Origin: UBA3210 sp963623095
GTDB taxonomy: Bacteria > Bacillota_I > Bacilli_A > RFN20 > CAG-449
Length of the DNA stretch: 43,183 bases
Direction of reading: 5' to 3'
Assembly (NCBI GenBank): GCA_963623095.1
Contig: CAVFKD010000013.1
Location: 1 to 43,183, forward strand
This document shows, piece after piece, positions 31,719-41,149 of the stretch. Positions within the stretch are counted from its first letter, which is position 1, and every line of letters begins with the position of its first letter. The translations under genes were made by a program, and so were the position numbers. The notes beneath the pieces are model-generated. The model saw only the letters and a program-made list of their open reading frames with translations. It was not told the origin of the DNA and made no database searches.

Positions 31719-31742
31719 CTTAAAGATAAAGGAGAATTAATT

Positions 31743-32861
31743 ATGAAGAAATTAAATAAAATTTTATTGGTGGTATTATCTTCTTTATCATTATTTTCTT
31801 GTAACAATAATAAATCAGATAATACAAATTATGAAGTCCAAACAATTGTTGATTCTAAAAATAGAACAGTTGAAGTAAAAAAGGATATATCTAAGGTATG
31901 TATTACTTTTAATTTAGAAGAATATTTTGCAATTGGAGGAGAAGGTTCAGTTGATAAAATTGTCGGATGGTCTCACTCTTATTGGAAAGGTAGAAGAAAT
32001 GATGCATATGATGCTTATACAAATGTTTATCCAGGTTTATTAGAAAAAACTGATGTTGGTTATAGTTCTAATATCAACATAGAAACAATTATTTCTTTAA
32101 ATCCAGATGTTGTTTTAGCTTCCGCGAGCGCGGATTATACTTATTTTGAATCTAAATTATCTTTATTAGAAAAAGCTAATATACCAGTAGTTTTCTTTGA
32201 TTATCACACCGATACTATCGAATCAATCAAGAAATCCAATGAAATCTTAGGTAAGGTATTAAATAAAGAAGAAAGAGCAAATGAAATCTCTACATTCTAT
32301 GAAAGTAAAGTTTCTCCTATTTTTGAAAAGGCTAAAACTATTAAAGATGAAGATAGACCTAATGTTTATATGGAATTTTCTAAGGGAAAAGATACTTATG
32401 GAAATACATGGTCTAAAAAAATGTGGGGATCATTAATACAACAAGTTGGTGGAAATAACATCGCATATAATATTTCTGATGCCAATAGCGTGGATATGGC
32501 CAAAGAAGCAATTATTAAATATAATCCTGATATAATCATCTTAACTGGTGTTTTACAAACTGGATTAACAGATAATGTAGTTTTAGGATATAACCAAGAT
32601 GAATCAAAAGCAAAAATAAACTTAGCAAAATATCTAGAACGTAATGAATGGAAAGATATTAATGCAGTCAAGAATAATAATCTTTCTGCCGTATATCATG
32701 ATTTATCTAGACATGTATTTGATTTTGCAGGTGTCGAGTTTTTAGCTAAAAAGATTCAACCTACTATATTTAAAGACTTAGATCCAATGAAAGATTTAAA
32801 AGAATTCTTCTCATTGTATATGCCTTTTGAATTAGAAGGTTGCTTCATGGTTGAATTATAG
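31743..32861 (+). CDS. ABC importer substrate-binding lipoprotein (FecB/BtuF family)
   Basis: Captures a siderophore-iron, haem or corrinoid-type ligand outside the cell. 372 aa. Lipobox SLFSC (Cys20), Asn/Ser-rich tether, then the periplasmic-binding fold type III: VDSKNRTVEVKKDISKV, VDKIVGWSHSYWKG, VGYSSNINIETIISLNPDVVLAS, a long linking helix (SIKKSNEILGKVLNKEERANEI), and the C-terminal lobe (WGSLIQQVGGNNIAYNI, IIKYNPDIIILTG). First gene of a three-gene importer operon. The ligand cannot be read from the sequence. Confidence 0.88.
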   Translation: MKKLNKILLVVLSSLSLFSCNNNKSDNTNYEVQTIVDSKNRTVEVKKDISKVCITFNLEEYFAIGGEGSVDKIVGWSHSYWKGRRNDAYDAYTNVYPGLLEKTDVGYSSNINIETIISLNPDVVLASASADYTYFESKLSLLEKANIPVVFFDYHTDTIESIKKSNEILGKVLNKEERANEISTFYESKVSPIFEKAKTIKDEDRPNVYMEFSKGKDTYGNTWSKKMWGSLIQQVGGNNIAYNISDANSVDMAKEAIIKYNPDIIILTGVLQTGLTDNVVLGYNQDESKAKINLAKYLERNEWKDINAVKNNNLSAVYHDLSRHVFDFAGVEFLAKKIQPTIFKDLDPMKDLKEFFSLYMPFELEGCFMVEL

Positions 32862-32870
32862 GTAATTATT

Positions 32871-33887
32871 ATGAATGATATTATTATATCCAATTATTTA
32901 AAAAAGAATCTCATCAAGATTAGCGCACTTATTATTGGCTTTTTATTAATCGTTATTCTCTTCTTTATTGATATATTTGTTGGAAGCGCAAATCTCACTT
33001 TTAGCGAAACTTTAAGCGCTATATTTGCTCCGGATAATGTATCTTCAAGCATTGTCTTGATTGTAAGAGAACTACGTATCCCAATCGCATTAATGGCAAT
33101 ATTAATTGGTTTATCCTTAGGCACAAGTGGTTCAGTTATGCAAACAATATTGCATAATCCTCTTGCTTCACCTTATACATTAGGTATTGGTGCGGGTGCT
33201 TCTTTTGGCGCGACTATTGCCATTTTATTTCATGGTAATGATTTTGTTGTTGCCTCATTAGCCTTTGTCTTTGCAATGCTTATTTCTTTGTTAATTTTCT
33301 TTATCGGTAAATTTAGAAAAATCTCATCTCATACAATGACATTATTAGGTATTGCTCTATTATTCTTTTTCAAAGCTTTACAATCATTTGTTCAATATTT
33401 CGCAAGTGAAGATCAAAATCAATCAATCGTATTTTGGGAGTTCGGTTCATTGCAAAAGGTTGATTATCAAAAAGTATTAATCCTCTTAATTGCATTTGTT
33501 ATTATATTCCCTTTATTAATGAGAAATTCATGGAAATACACTTCCTTATCTTTAGGTGATATGAAAGCGGAAAGTTTAGGTGTTCAAACATCTAAATTAA
33601 AATTAGAATCATTTATTCTTATTTCCATTCTTTCTGCATTATCTGTTTGTTTTACTGGCCCAATTGGTTTTATTGGTATCGCAAGTCCTCATATTGCAAG
33701 GCTTATAAGTGGAGATGATCATCGATTCTACTTACCTCTTTCAGGGCTTATAGGAGCGTTTATATTATTATTCGCGGATATAGTTTCTAAAATAATTATG
33801 CCAGGTTCTATTTTCCCAATTGGTATTATTACATCTTTAATAGGTGTTCCTTTCTTTTTTGTAGTATTAATAAAGGAGAAACGTTAA
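32871..33887 (+). CDS. ABC importer permease (FecCD/BtuC family)
   Basis: 338 aa, about nine or ten membrane segments. Family marks: IRELRIPIALMAILIGLSLGTSG near the N-terminus and LASPYTLGIGAGASFG, ending IGFIGIASPHIARLISGDDHRFYLPLSGLIGA, the cytoplasmic coupling region to the ATPase. A single permease gene suggests a homodimer. Starts 9 bases after the binding protein. Confidence 0.93.
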   Translation: MNDIIISNYLKKNLIKISALIIGFLLIVILFFIDIFVGSANLTFSETLSAIFAPDNVSSSIVLIVRELRIPIALMAILIGLSLGTSGSVMQTILHNPLASPYTLGIGAGASFGATIAILFHGNDFVVASLAFVFAMLISLLIFFIGKFRKISSHTMTLLGIALLFFFKALQSFVQYFASEDQNQSIVFWEFGSLQKVDYQKVLILLIAFVIIFPLLMRNSWKYTSLSLGDMKAESLGVQTSKLKLESFILISILSALSVCFTGPIGFIGIASPHIARLISGDDHRFYLPLSGLIGAFILLFADIVSKIIMPGSIFPIGIITSLIGVPFFFVVLIKEKR

Positions 33888-33888
33888 T

Positions 33889-34683
33889 ATGTCTTTAAAA
33901 ATTGAAAATGTATCTTATAAATATCCTCATGCAAATGAAAATACATTAAATAATGTTTCTTTCGAATTAGAAAATGGTCAAATTACTACCTTGCTTGGTC
34001 CTAATGGCGCGGGTAAAACAACATTGATAAAACTATTAACTTCTTCATTAAAAAAAGAAGGTAAGATATTATTAGATGATAATGATTTAGAAACTATCTC
34101 TATCAATGATAAAAATGATATATTTGGTTATCTTCCTCAAGAGAATTCTAAATTATCATCACTTACAGTATTTGAAGTTATTTTACTTGGTAATATTGCT
34201 TCATTAGGAATTAAAGTAAGCAAAGAGCAATTAAATCACACATCAAATATAATTAATCAATTTGGATTAACTGATATCGCGAATAAAAGATATTCTGACT
34301 TATCTGGTGGACAAAGAAAAATAGTTTCTATCGCTCAAATCATTTCTAAAAATCCAAAAGTATTAATATTAGATGAACCTACCGCGAATTTAGATGTATA
34401 TAATGAAATAGAAGTTTTATCCTTAATTCAAAATTATGTCAAAAAGAAGAATATTGCTTGTTTATTAGTTCTTCATTCAATTAACTTAGCTAGTAGATAT
34501 TCTGATAAAATATGTCTATTAAAAAAGGGCTCTGTCTATAAAATAGGTTCACCATTAGAAACTATCACTGAAGATAATTTATTAGATGTATATCATGTTA
34601 AAATTGAAAAAACTATATCACAAAATGGTTATCCATTAATTCATATATTAGAAAACGAAGATGAAAAAAATTACTCATTTTAA
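33889..34683 (+). CDS. ABC importer ATPase (FecE/BtuD family)
   Basis: 264 aa. Walker A GPNGAGKTT, Q loop GYLPQEN, signature LSGGQRKIVSIAQI, Walker B VLILDEPTANLD, H loop LLVLHSINLASRYSD. Begins one base after the permease stop. Powers the upstream permease; ends in the shared terminator at 34666-34697. Confidence 0.96.
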   Translation: MSLKIENVSYKYPHANENTLNNVSFELENGQITTLLGPNGAGKTTLIKLLTSSLKKEGKILLDDNDLETISINDKNDIFGYLPQENSKLSSLTVFEVILLGNIASLGIKVSKEQLNHTSNIINQFGLTDIANKRYSDLSGGQRKIVSIAQIISKNPKVLILDEPTANLDVYNEIEVLSLIQNYVKKKNIACLLVLHSINLASRYSDKICLLKKGSVYKIGSPLETITEDNLLDVYHVKIEKTISQNGYPLIHILENEDEKNYSF

Positions 34684-34697
34684 AGTGAGTAATTTTT
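34666..34697. terminator. Bidirectional terminator between the importer and the GH43 gene
   Basis: ATTACTCA / TGAGTAAT stem flanked by A and T runs, serving both convergent genes; it overlaps the last codons of the ATPase gene. Confidence 0.75.
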
Positions 34698-34700
34698 ATT

Positions 34701-36176
34701 TTAATCTTTTATTGTTGTGTGATAATAATTGATTTTTACCCATCCTTTATCATTTTCACTATATCCATAGAATCCTAGTTTGGTTCCTACCCATTTTCCA
34801 GGATAAGCTTTTTGATTATCTAAATAAGTTTTATTATTAACTTTAATGCTATATATCAAATCATAAAGGTCTTTATTGTTAAATTCGCATGTAATATTAA
34901 TTTTAGTATCATTTATCTTATCTTCTAAAATAACTTTGTCTTTACATCCAAATTCACCTTCAATTATTCGAATAAAGAATGCATCATCTTTTTTAAAAAA
35001 TTCTATTGTTTTATATATAGTTCCATAAACTATAAAGCCAAAATGATTTAACTCATTCATCTTATCTAAATCAAAGTTCATATCTAAAGAAAAATTCAAT
35101 CCACTTACTTTCGTAAGTAATGAATAAGGGATTTTATTTATTTCATCTTTAAAATCAGTATTTTTTAATTCAAATATTAAACCATTTTCCACTTTAAAGA
35201 AATCATCTTTATTAGATGGATGTTGCCACATGTATGATAATTTATTGTCTTTAAAATCATCGCTTATCATTAATTGTTTTTCATCTAATATATCGATAGG
35301 ATAATCTTCACTTGTAACTGGAGTACCTGGAAGTAATAAATCATCAATTTTGCCACATATTGGCCAAGAATTAGACCAAGTTACAGGTTGCAAATGTAGA
35401 ATTCTTCCATAAGCTCTTTTATCTTGGAAATGAATAAAATAATATTTATCATTTGCGTCATTTATTGATACTAATCCTCCTTGATGAGGACCATTTATCA
35501 AACTATCGCCTTGATATAAAACAATTTTAGATTCATATGGTCCAAAGATATTTTTACTTCTAAGGGCAACTTGCCAACCACTTTTAACGCTGCCTGCAGG
35601 AGCTAGGATATAAAAATAGTCATTTATATAATAAAATTTAGGTCCTTCAATAGTTGGATTATCATTATGTCCATCATAAACTATTTTATAATCTCCAATG
35701 GTAGATTTTAAATCTTTATCAACTTCAATTACTGCGAGTAATGAATTAAAACCAATTCTACTTTTAACAAATGAAAATACTAAATACGCTTTATCATCTA
35801 CCCAAATAGGGCAAGGATCTTCATAGCCTTTTCCTTTTATTAAGCAATTCATTTCACTCCAAGGTCCATAGATGGATTTAGAATGTATTTCAAATATACC
35901 TTCATCTGGCATAGGAAAAACAATATAAAACATCTCGTTATGATATCTTATCGATGGTGCCCATATTCCTTCTCCATGGCAAACCAAATTAAATTTATCT
36001 GTTAATTTATCTATTGCATATCCTATTAATGACCAAGATACTAAATTCTTTGAATGTAAAATAGGAATACCTGGAAGAAAATTAAAACTAGAAGCAATCA
36101 TATAAAAATCATTGTTTACTCTAATAACATCTGGGTCAGAATAATCTTCATGGATAATTGGATTAGTATATTTCAT
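34701..36176 (-). CDS. Glycoside hydrolase family 43 (beta-xylosidase/arabinofuranosidase type), intracellular
   Basis: 491 aa with no signal peptide, so it acts on imported oligosaccharides. N-terminal five-bladed propeller: NPIIHEDYSDPDVIRV (catalytic base Asp14), GEGIWAPSIRYHNEMFYIVF, YEDPCPIWVDDKAYLVFSF (second Asp), and TIEGPKFYYINDYFYIL (proton-donor Glu). From about 310 a C-terminal beta-sandwich follows (LSYMWQHPSNKD, then to LGFYGYSENDKGWVKINYY), as in GH43 enzymes with an XX-type domain. Single gene, not in an obvious sugar operon. Plant pentosan side chains are a likely target, consistent with a gut habitat. Confidence 0.88.
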   Translation of the reverse strand: MKYTNPIIHEDYSDPDVIRVNNDFYMIASSFNFLPGIPILHSKNLVSWSLIGYAIDKLTDKFNLVCHGEGIWAPSIRYHNEMFYIVFPMPDEGIFEIHSKSIYGPWSEMNCLIKGKGYEDPCPIWVDDKAYLVFSFVKSRIGFNSLLAVIEVDKDLKSTIGDYKIVYDGHNDNPTIEGPKFYYINDYFYILAPAGSVKSGWQVALRSKNIFGPYESKIVLYQGDSLINGPHQGGLVSINDANDKYYFIHFQDKRAYGRILHLQPVTWSNSWPICGKIDDLLLPGTPVTSEDYPIDILDEKQLMISDDFKDNKLSYMWQHPSNKDDFFKVENGLIFELKNTDFKDEINKIPYSLLTKVSGLNFSLDMNFDLDKMNELNHFGFIVYGTIYKTIEFFKKDDAFFIRIIEGEFGCKDKVILEDKINDTKINITCEFNNKDLYDLIYSIKVNNKTYLDNQKAYPGKWVGTKLGFYGYSENDKGWVKINYYHTTIKD

Positions 36177-36197
36177 ATTTTCACTTCCTTGTTATTT

Positions 36198-36203
36198 ATT
36201 ATA
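36198..36203 (-). promoter_or_regulatory. Possible -10 of the GH43 gene
   Basis: TATAAT on the minus strand, about 22 bases before the start codon; no convincing -35. AAGGAAG precedes the ATG. Confidence 0.4.
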
Positions 36204-36231
36204 ATATATGTTTTTGTTATTTAAAATCAAT

Positions 36232-36256
36232 TTAAAAGCGAGTCATCAAGGCTCGC
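36232..36256 (-). terminator. Intrinsic terminator at the end of the rhamnose/glycosyltransferase operon
   Basis: GCGAGTC / GGCTCGC (one G.T pair), 5-nt loop, then TTTTAAAT on the minus strand, one base after the last stop codon. Confidence 0.75.
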
Positions 36257-36257
36257 A

Positions 36258-37391
36258 TTATTTTTTAAATATTTTTTTAAATATTACTATTGGGGCTTTA
36301 ATTCCTAATGACTTTACTTTAGAAAATAAATATTTAAATTTCCACCATTTAAATAATAATTTTAATCTTAATTTATTTGTTTTATCCTTTGAAGAACTTA
36401 TTTCAAAACTAGACAAATAATCAAACAAAGAAGTAGATGATGAATCTAAAGAATAGATTGTTTTTGCTTCTTTGATACAATTAGAACACATTTTATTTCT
36501 TAACTCTTCATTGTCAATTAATTCGCAAATGGCGTTAACCCATGAATCATAATCATTATTAACTACTAAGCCATTAATTTTATTTTTAAGCGCGAATGTA
36601 TAAGGTTCAACATTAGAATATACACCCACAATTCCAAATGATTCATATTCAACTAATTTGTTATAATGTTTAAAAGAATTAAAATAAGATTCACTTAAAG
36701 GCGCTAAACCAATATCCCAGTTACATTCTTTCATCTTTTTTTGATATTCTTCATAAGAATCTAAGAAAGGATGTTCAATAATTTCTATTTCATTATGTAA
36801 CTTAGTTTTAGGTCCAAATATTTCAATTGATATTCTATCTTTATACTTATTTTTGATTGTTTTCAATACATCAGTAAGCATTAAATTAATATCATCCGCG
36901 TGATCAATTGAACCTGCGAATCCAATTTTAATAATAGAATTTTTATTCTTTTTATCAATTGGATTTAAACTTGGTTCTACTATTTGTAATGTTTTTTGAT
37001 TGTTATTTGAATATTTTTCAATTAACTTAGAAGAAGGAGAAATAAAACCATCTGAAATATTGATTAAATTATTTATGACTTTTTTTGTCGATTTTTTTAA
37101 ATAAAAATGTGAAGCGGATAAGTTTTGAGGTACTTCCAATAAATTATCGTCCATTACATAAACAACAATCTTATTATGTTTTTTGCACCATTTAACAATA
37201 TCAAGAATATAAGAAGAATCACCTCTTATAACATATAAAACATCAAGCCAAATAAGATCTAAAAATGAAATCTCTTTTACTTTTTTAAATCTATAATCAA
37301 GTTTGTTGTTTGATTTTAAATAATTTAATTGCACATCTCCACATAATATTACCGATGGAATATATTCAGGACATATAGATAAAATATTCAT
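36258..37391 (-). CDS. Glycosyltransferase, GT4-like (GT-B fold)
   Basis: 377 aa, soluble or peripheral. The first half is a divergent acceptor domain (LSICPEYIPSVI, DVLYVIRGDSSYI, HNKIVVYVMDDNLLEVP). The second is the nucleotide-sugar domain: IIKIGFAGSIDHADDINLML, WDIGLAPLSESYFNSFKHYNKLVEYESFGIVGVYS, which carries the conserved family-1 pattern around E-x7-E in a weak form, and GLVVNNDYDSWVNAICELIDN. Last gene of the operon. Likely adds a sugar to a surface polysaccharide; donor unknown. Confidence 0.78.
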   Translation of the reverse strand: MNILSICPEYIPSVILCGDVQLNYLKSNNKLDYRFKKVKEISFLDLIWLDVLYVIRGDSSYILDIVKWCKKHNKIVVYVMDDNLLEVPQNLSASHFYLKKSTKKVINNLINISDGFISPSSKLIEKYSNNNQKTLQIVEPSLNPIDKKNKNSIIKIGFAGSIDHADDINLMLTDVLKTIKNKYKDRISIEIFGPKTKLHNEIEIIEHPFLDSYEEYQKKMKECNWDIGLAPLSESYFNSFKHYNKLVEYESFGIVGVYSNVEPYTFALKNKINGLVVNNDYDSWVNAICELIDNEELRNKMCSNCIKEAKTIYSLDSSSTSLFDYLSSFEISSSKDKTNKLRLKLLFKWWKFKYLFSKVKSLGIKAPIVIFKKIFKK

Positions 37392-37424
37392 CTTTACAAC
37401 ACTCCTTAAGTTTAGTATTTACAA

Positions 37425-40124
37425 TTAAATATTAATTTTTTTAATTGCATTATATAATTCACCCTCTTTAGGTAAATTTTTCAAAAAATATGTAAGTTCT
37501 ACACCACACATATTAGCGAAAACTTTTTCAATAAAAAGAATATAGCAATCAGAAGAAATATTTTCAAATTTTTCATTATCTCTGCAATAAATAATAAATT
37601 GGCGAATTCCATTGTCTATAAAAGAATTAACAAAATCAAAATCAGTTTTATAACTTCCTTGGTATTCATATAAAGAAATAATTAATTTCTTAAATTCATT
37701 GTCAGAAAATTTAGAATTATAAAGAGATTCTTTAACATTTTTCACATTAAAATCTTTGCAAATATCATTTATCATATTCATTAAATTATATTCTAAACTA
37801 TTCCAATCAAAGCTTTCATCAAACACACTCGCTACTTTATTTCTAATTTCTTCTACAATTAAATATAAAGTTAAGCATTTGTTAATAATTTGTATGTCTT
37901 TTTTTAAATTATAACTAAAGAATAAAGTGTCAACGTATGCTCTAGTAAAAAAATAATATGCACTTCTTGTATGTGAATGAATAACATCAACAGAAGCAAG
38001 TCTTGCTAAATTATATCCATCTTTAATCAATCTAGTTCCTAGATCTAAATCTTCTGCATATATTCCTCTATATTTATATTTTAAAAATATTTCTCTATCA
38101 ATTATGCAACTGACATCGTCTAATTGTCCCATAGTACGGAGAATATTAGGATTATCATTAATATATTCTGTGATTAAATCTTTGCTATTTAATCCAATAT
38201 AAGTATTATGTTCATAAATAATATATTTTGCATACATATCAGCGTCTTCTCTAGGTGTTTGTTTACATACGCATGCAACAGCTTCTTTCTTTAAAATAGG
38301 TTGAATAAAGTCTAGAACAAAATGATTATTAGATGGACATGCGTCTTGTGTCATTACTAAAAGATATTTACCTTTTGCTTTTTCTGCGCCTAAGTTTCTA
38401 GCGTATGAATGTGAGAATTCCTTTTGTGAAATCTTAATCAAAACTACGTCTTCCTTTTCTAAGAATTCAATAGTTCCATCTTTTGATCCGCTGTCGATGA
38501 TTATAATTTCTAAATTAACATCTTCTTGGGCTTTTAAAGATTTTAATAAGTTTTTAATATCATTTCCACCGTTATAAGTAGGTATAACAACAGAAATTAA
38601 ATCATCAGTTAATATTTTGTTATTCTTATTAAGATCAACTAAAATTTTATCAAGGTTTTGTGCAAATCCTTTATGAGAAAAATATTTGTCATAGATGCCA
38701 TATCCGTCAGATAACATTTTATCTGTATCATACTTGCCACTTAAATAATCATTAATCGCATTAGCTAAGTTAATTGGATCGTTATTTTTATAAACAATTC
38801 CTCCGCCATTTTTTTCGATTAAACTTGCACTTCCAGTACATTCAGATGTAATAACTGGTTTTTTATATTTCCAAGCTTCTGTAATTACAATAGGCATTGG
38901 ATCATCAGTTGATGGACAAATAAGACAATCAATTTTTTCATAAAAAGATGGCATATTATCCTTTTCAATTTGATTTATATGAATTAATTTTACTTTACCA
39001 TTATATGAATCTATTTTTTTAGTAATAGCAGCATCAAATTGTTTGCCAACAATTATAAATTGTATCTTATCAACGAATTTTTTATTTATAAATTCGAAAG
39101 ATTTAAGTAAAATTTCATATCCTTTTCTTGGTTCAATAGTTCCAACAATTCCAAATGAAATACAATTATCTTTTTCAAATCCTAATACATTTTCAGTTGC
39201 TTTTGCAGGTGAATCAGGTAAATAGTACATTAGATTTTCAGTTTTATAATTTGGTCTAAAAGTTAATAATTGTTTCTTTGCATAATCACCTACGGTATAA
39301 ATTTTTATGTTATCACATAGTTTTTTAGGTAAATCAACAATTTGATTTTCAAGTGCTTCATAAGATACCTTAGATTCATGAATCCACCAAATAACTTTAT
39401 TTTTAGTACCGTTTAATTTCGCACACATTTTAGCGAAAGTTAAAGTATTTAAAATAATAAATTCAAATAATTGATAAAATGGATCTAAAAGATTTGATTC
39501 AATTACTTCATTATATACAATTGTTGTCACATTCTCATTTTTTAAATTGTTAATCAATTTTCCATAATTAGGAGAAATAACAATAGGTGTATATCCTTTT
39601 TCTTTTAAAGTTAAAATTAAATTAAAAATAGCAATAGGAGCGCCAGTTAAATTAAGCTCATGTGAAAAAATTAAGCAATATTTGCCATTTTTTTCAAACT
39701 CACTTGGTTTATTGAAAACTGATGCTTTTTTAAATTCTAATAATGTAATCATTGTTTCTAAAGAGATATTATTTTTATCAATATAAAAATCTTCATTAGA
39801 TGAACTTGATACATTAATAGAAATAGAATTATTTAATTTTCTTCCTTCATATTGTCCATATACAACATAGTGTAACAAAGCATTCATATCATTAGGAATA
39901 TCATTATTAATTTTTCTATATAAATTAGAATTAAAATAAATAGATGCATTATATCCTAATTTTTCGCCTTCATTTAAATAATGCTTATAAACATTTTTTA
40001 AAGGGACGTTATAAGTATGGCTATAATATTGTTCATCAAAGAATTTAGTATGCTTTAATAAATATTTCTTATCACATTTATATAATATTCTTTTAATAAA
40101 TTTATTTAATGTAACTAATTGCAT
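37425..40124 (-). CDS. Bifunctional glycosyltransferase: GT4-like domain fused to a rhamnosyltransferase-like GT2 domain
   Basis: 899 aa. Residues 1 to about 110 include a DUF-like segment common in multi-domain transferases (FFDEQYYSHTYNV, HYLNEGEKLGYNAS, INNDIPNDMNALLHYVVYG). About 145-500 is a GT4 domain (FSHELNLTGAPIAIFNL, FGIVGTIEPRKGYEILLKSF, CPSTDDPMPIVITEAWKYKK, VITSECTG). About 508-740 is GT2 (SVVIPTYNGGNDIKNLLKSL, IDSGSKDGT, FSHSYARNLGAEKAKGKYLL then MTQDA, and YAEDLDLGTRLIKDGY). The FSHxxARNLGA...TQDA pattern is typical of dTDP-rhamnose-using transferases, fitting the rfb genes just upstream. The last 160 residues are helical. Starts 2 bases after rfbB. Confidence 0.85.
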   Translation of the reverse strand: MQLVTLNKFIKRILYKCDKKYLLKHTKFFDEQYYSHTYNVPLKNVYKHYLNEGEKLGYNASIYFNSNLYRKINNDIPNDMNALLHYVVYGQYEGRKLNNSISINVSSSSNEDFYIDKNNISLETMITLLEFKKASVFNKPSEFEKNGKYCLIFSHELNLTGAPIAIFNLILTLKEKGYTPIVISPNYGKLINNLKNENVTTIVYNEVIESNLLDPFYQLFEFIILNTLTFAKMCAKLNGTKNKVIWWIHESKVSYEALENQIVDLPKKLCDNIKIYTVGDYAKKQLLTFRPNYKTENLMYYLPDSPAKATENVLGFEKDNCISFGIVGTIEPRKGYEILLKSFEFINKKFVDKIQFIIVGKQFDAAITKKIDSYNGKVKLIHINQIEKDNMPSFYEKIDCLICPSTDDPMPIVITEAWKYKKPVITSECTGSASLIEKNGGGIVYKNNDPINLANAINDYLSGKYDTDKMLSDGYGIYDKYFSHKGFAQNLDKILVDLNKNNKILTDDLISVVIPTYNGGNDIKNLLKSLKAQEDVNLEIIIIDSGSKDGTIEFLEKEDVVLIKISQKEFSHSYARNLGAEKAKGKYLLVMTQDACPSNNHFVLDFIQPILKKEAVACVCKQTPREDADMYAKYIIYEHNTYIGLNSKDLITEYINDNPNILRTMGQLDDVSCIIDREIFLKYKYRGIYAEDLDLGTRLIKDGYNLARLASVDVIHSHTRSAYYFFTRAYVDTLFFSYNLKKDIQIINKCLTLYLIVEEIRNKVASVFDESFDWNSLEYNLMNMINDICKDFNVKNVKESLYNSKFSDNEFKKLIISLYEYQGSYKTDFDFVNSFIDNGIRQFIIYCRDNEKFENISSDCYILFIEKVFANMCGVELTYFLKNLPKEGELYNAIKKINI

Positions 40125-40126
40125 AA

Positions 40127-41149
40127 TTATCTCTTCTTATAATTCTTATCTAACCACTTCATGTATTCACCACTTTGTACGTGATTAATCCATTCTGCGT
40201 TATCTAAGTTCCATTTAATTGTTTCTACAATACCTGTATCAAATGTATGAACTGGTTTCCAACCTAATTCAGTTTCAATCTTAGTTGGATCCATTGCATA
40301 TCTTAAATCATGTCCTGGTCTATCTTTAACATAATTAATTAATGATTCAGGTTTATTTAAAGCTTTTAATATTGTCTTAACTACTTCTAAGTTAGTTCTT
40401 TCGTTATGACCTCCAATATTATAAACTTCTCCATCTCTACCATTTCTTACTACTAAATCAATCGCAGTACAATGATCTCCTACATATAACCAGTCTCTTA
40501 CATTTTCTCCATTTCCATATACTGGTAAAGGTTCATCTTTTAATGCTTTTTGAATCATTAAAGGAATTAACTTTTCAGGGAAATGATATGGTCCATAGTT
40601 ATTTGAACATCTTGAAATAGTTACAGGAAGTCCAAATGTTCTATGATATGCAAGAACTAATAAATCTGCGCTAGCTTTAGATGCTGAATATGGAGAAGAA
40701 GTATGAATAGGAGTTTCTTCAGTAAAGAATAAATCAGGTCTATCTAAAGGTAAATCACCATATACTTCATCAGTAGATACTTGATGATATCTTTTAATAC
40801 CATATTTTCTACAAGCATCCATTAATACTTGTGTACCTAAGATATTTGTCTTTAAGAAGATTTCAGGATTTTCAATAGATCTATCAACATGAGATTCTGC
40901 GGCAAAGTTGATGACATAATCAAAATGTTCACTTTCAAATAATTTAAATACTGCTTCTCTATTACATATATTTTCATGAACAAACTTAAAATTTGGTTTA
41001 TCCATAATTGGTTCAAGAGTTTCCATATTGCCTGCATAAGTTAATGCATCAATACAGACATATTCATCATTTGGATATTTATTTACCATTATATGTAGGA
41101 AGTTACCACCGATAAATCCGGCACCTCCAGTTACTAAGAATTTAGCCAT
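40127..41149 (-). CDS. rfbB: dTDP-glucose 4,6-dehydratase
   Basis: Second step of dTDP-L-rhamnose synthesis. Extended short-chain dehydrogenase, 340 aa: TGGAGFIGGNFLH, NFAAESHVDRSIENP, STDEVYGDLP, YSASKASADLLV (catalytic Tyr/Lys), SRCSNNYGPYHFPEKLIPLM, GENVRDWLYVGDH. Its start overlaps the end of rfbD by 8 bases. Confidence 0.97.
   Translation of the reverse strand: MAKFLVTGGAGFIGGNFLHIMVNKYPNDEYVCIDALTYAGNMETLEPIMDKPNFKFVHENICNREAVFKLFESEHFDYVINFAAESHVDRSIENPEIFLKTNILGTQVLMDACRKYGIKRYHQVSTDEVYGDLPLDRPDLFFTEETPIHTSSPYSASKASADLLVLAYHRTFGLPVTISRCSNNYGPYHFPEKLIPLMIQKALKDEPLPVYGNGENVRDWLYVGDHCTAIDLVVRNGRDGEVYNIGGHNERTNLEVVKTILKALNKPESLINYVKDRPGHDLRYAMDPTKIETELGWKPVHTFDTGIVETIKWNLDNAEWINHVQSGEYMKWLDKNYKKR

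Noticed and set aside
31561..31742. Cobalamin riboswitch or other leader RNA upstream of the ABC importer
   Set aside because: The stretch is too short and AT-rich, with no conserved GC-rich helices; only a promoter and a palindrome are visible.
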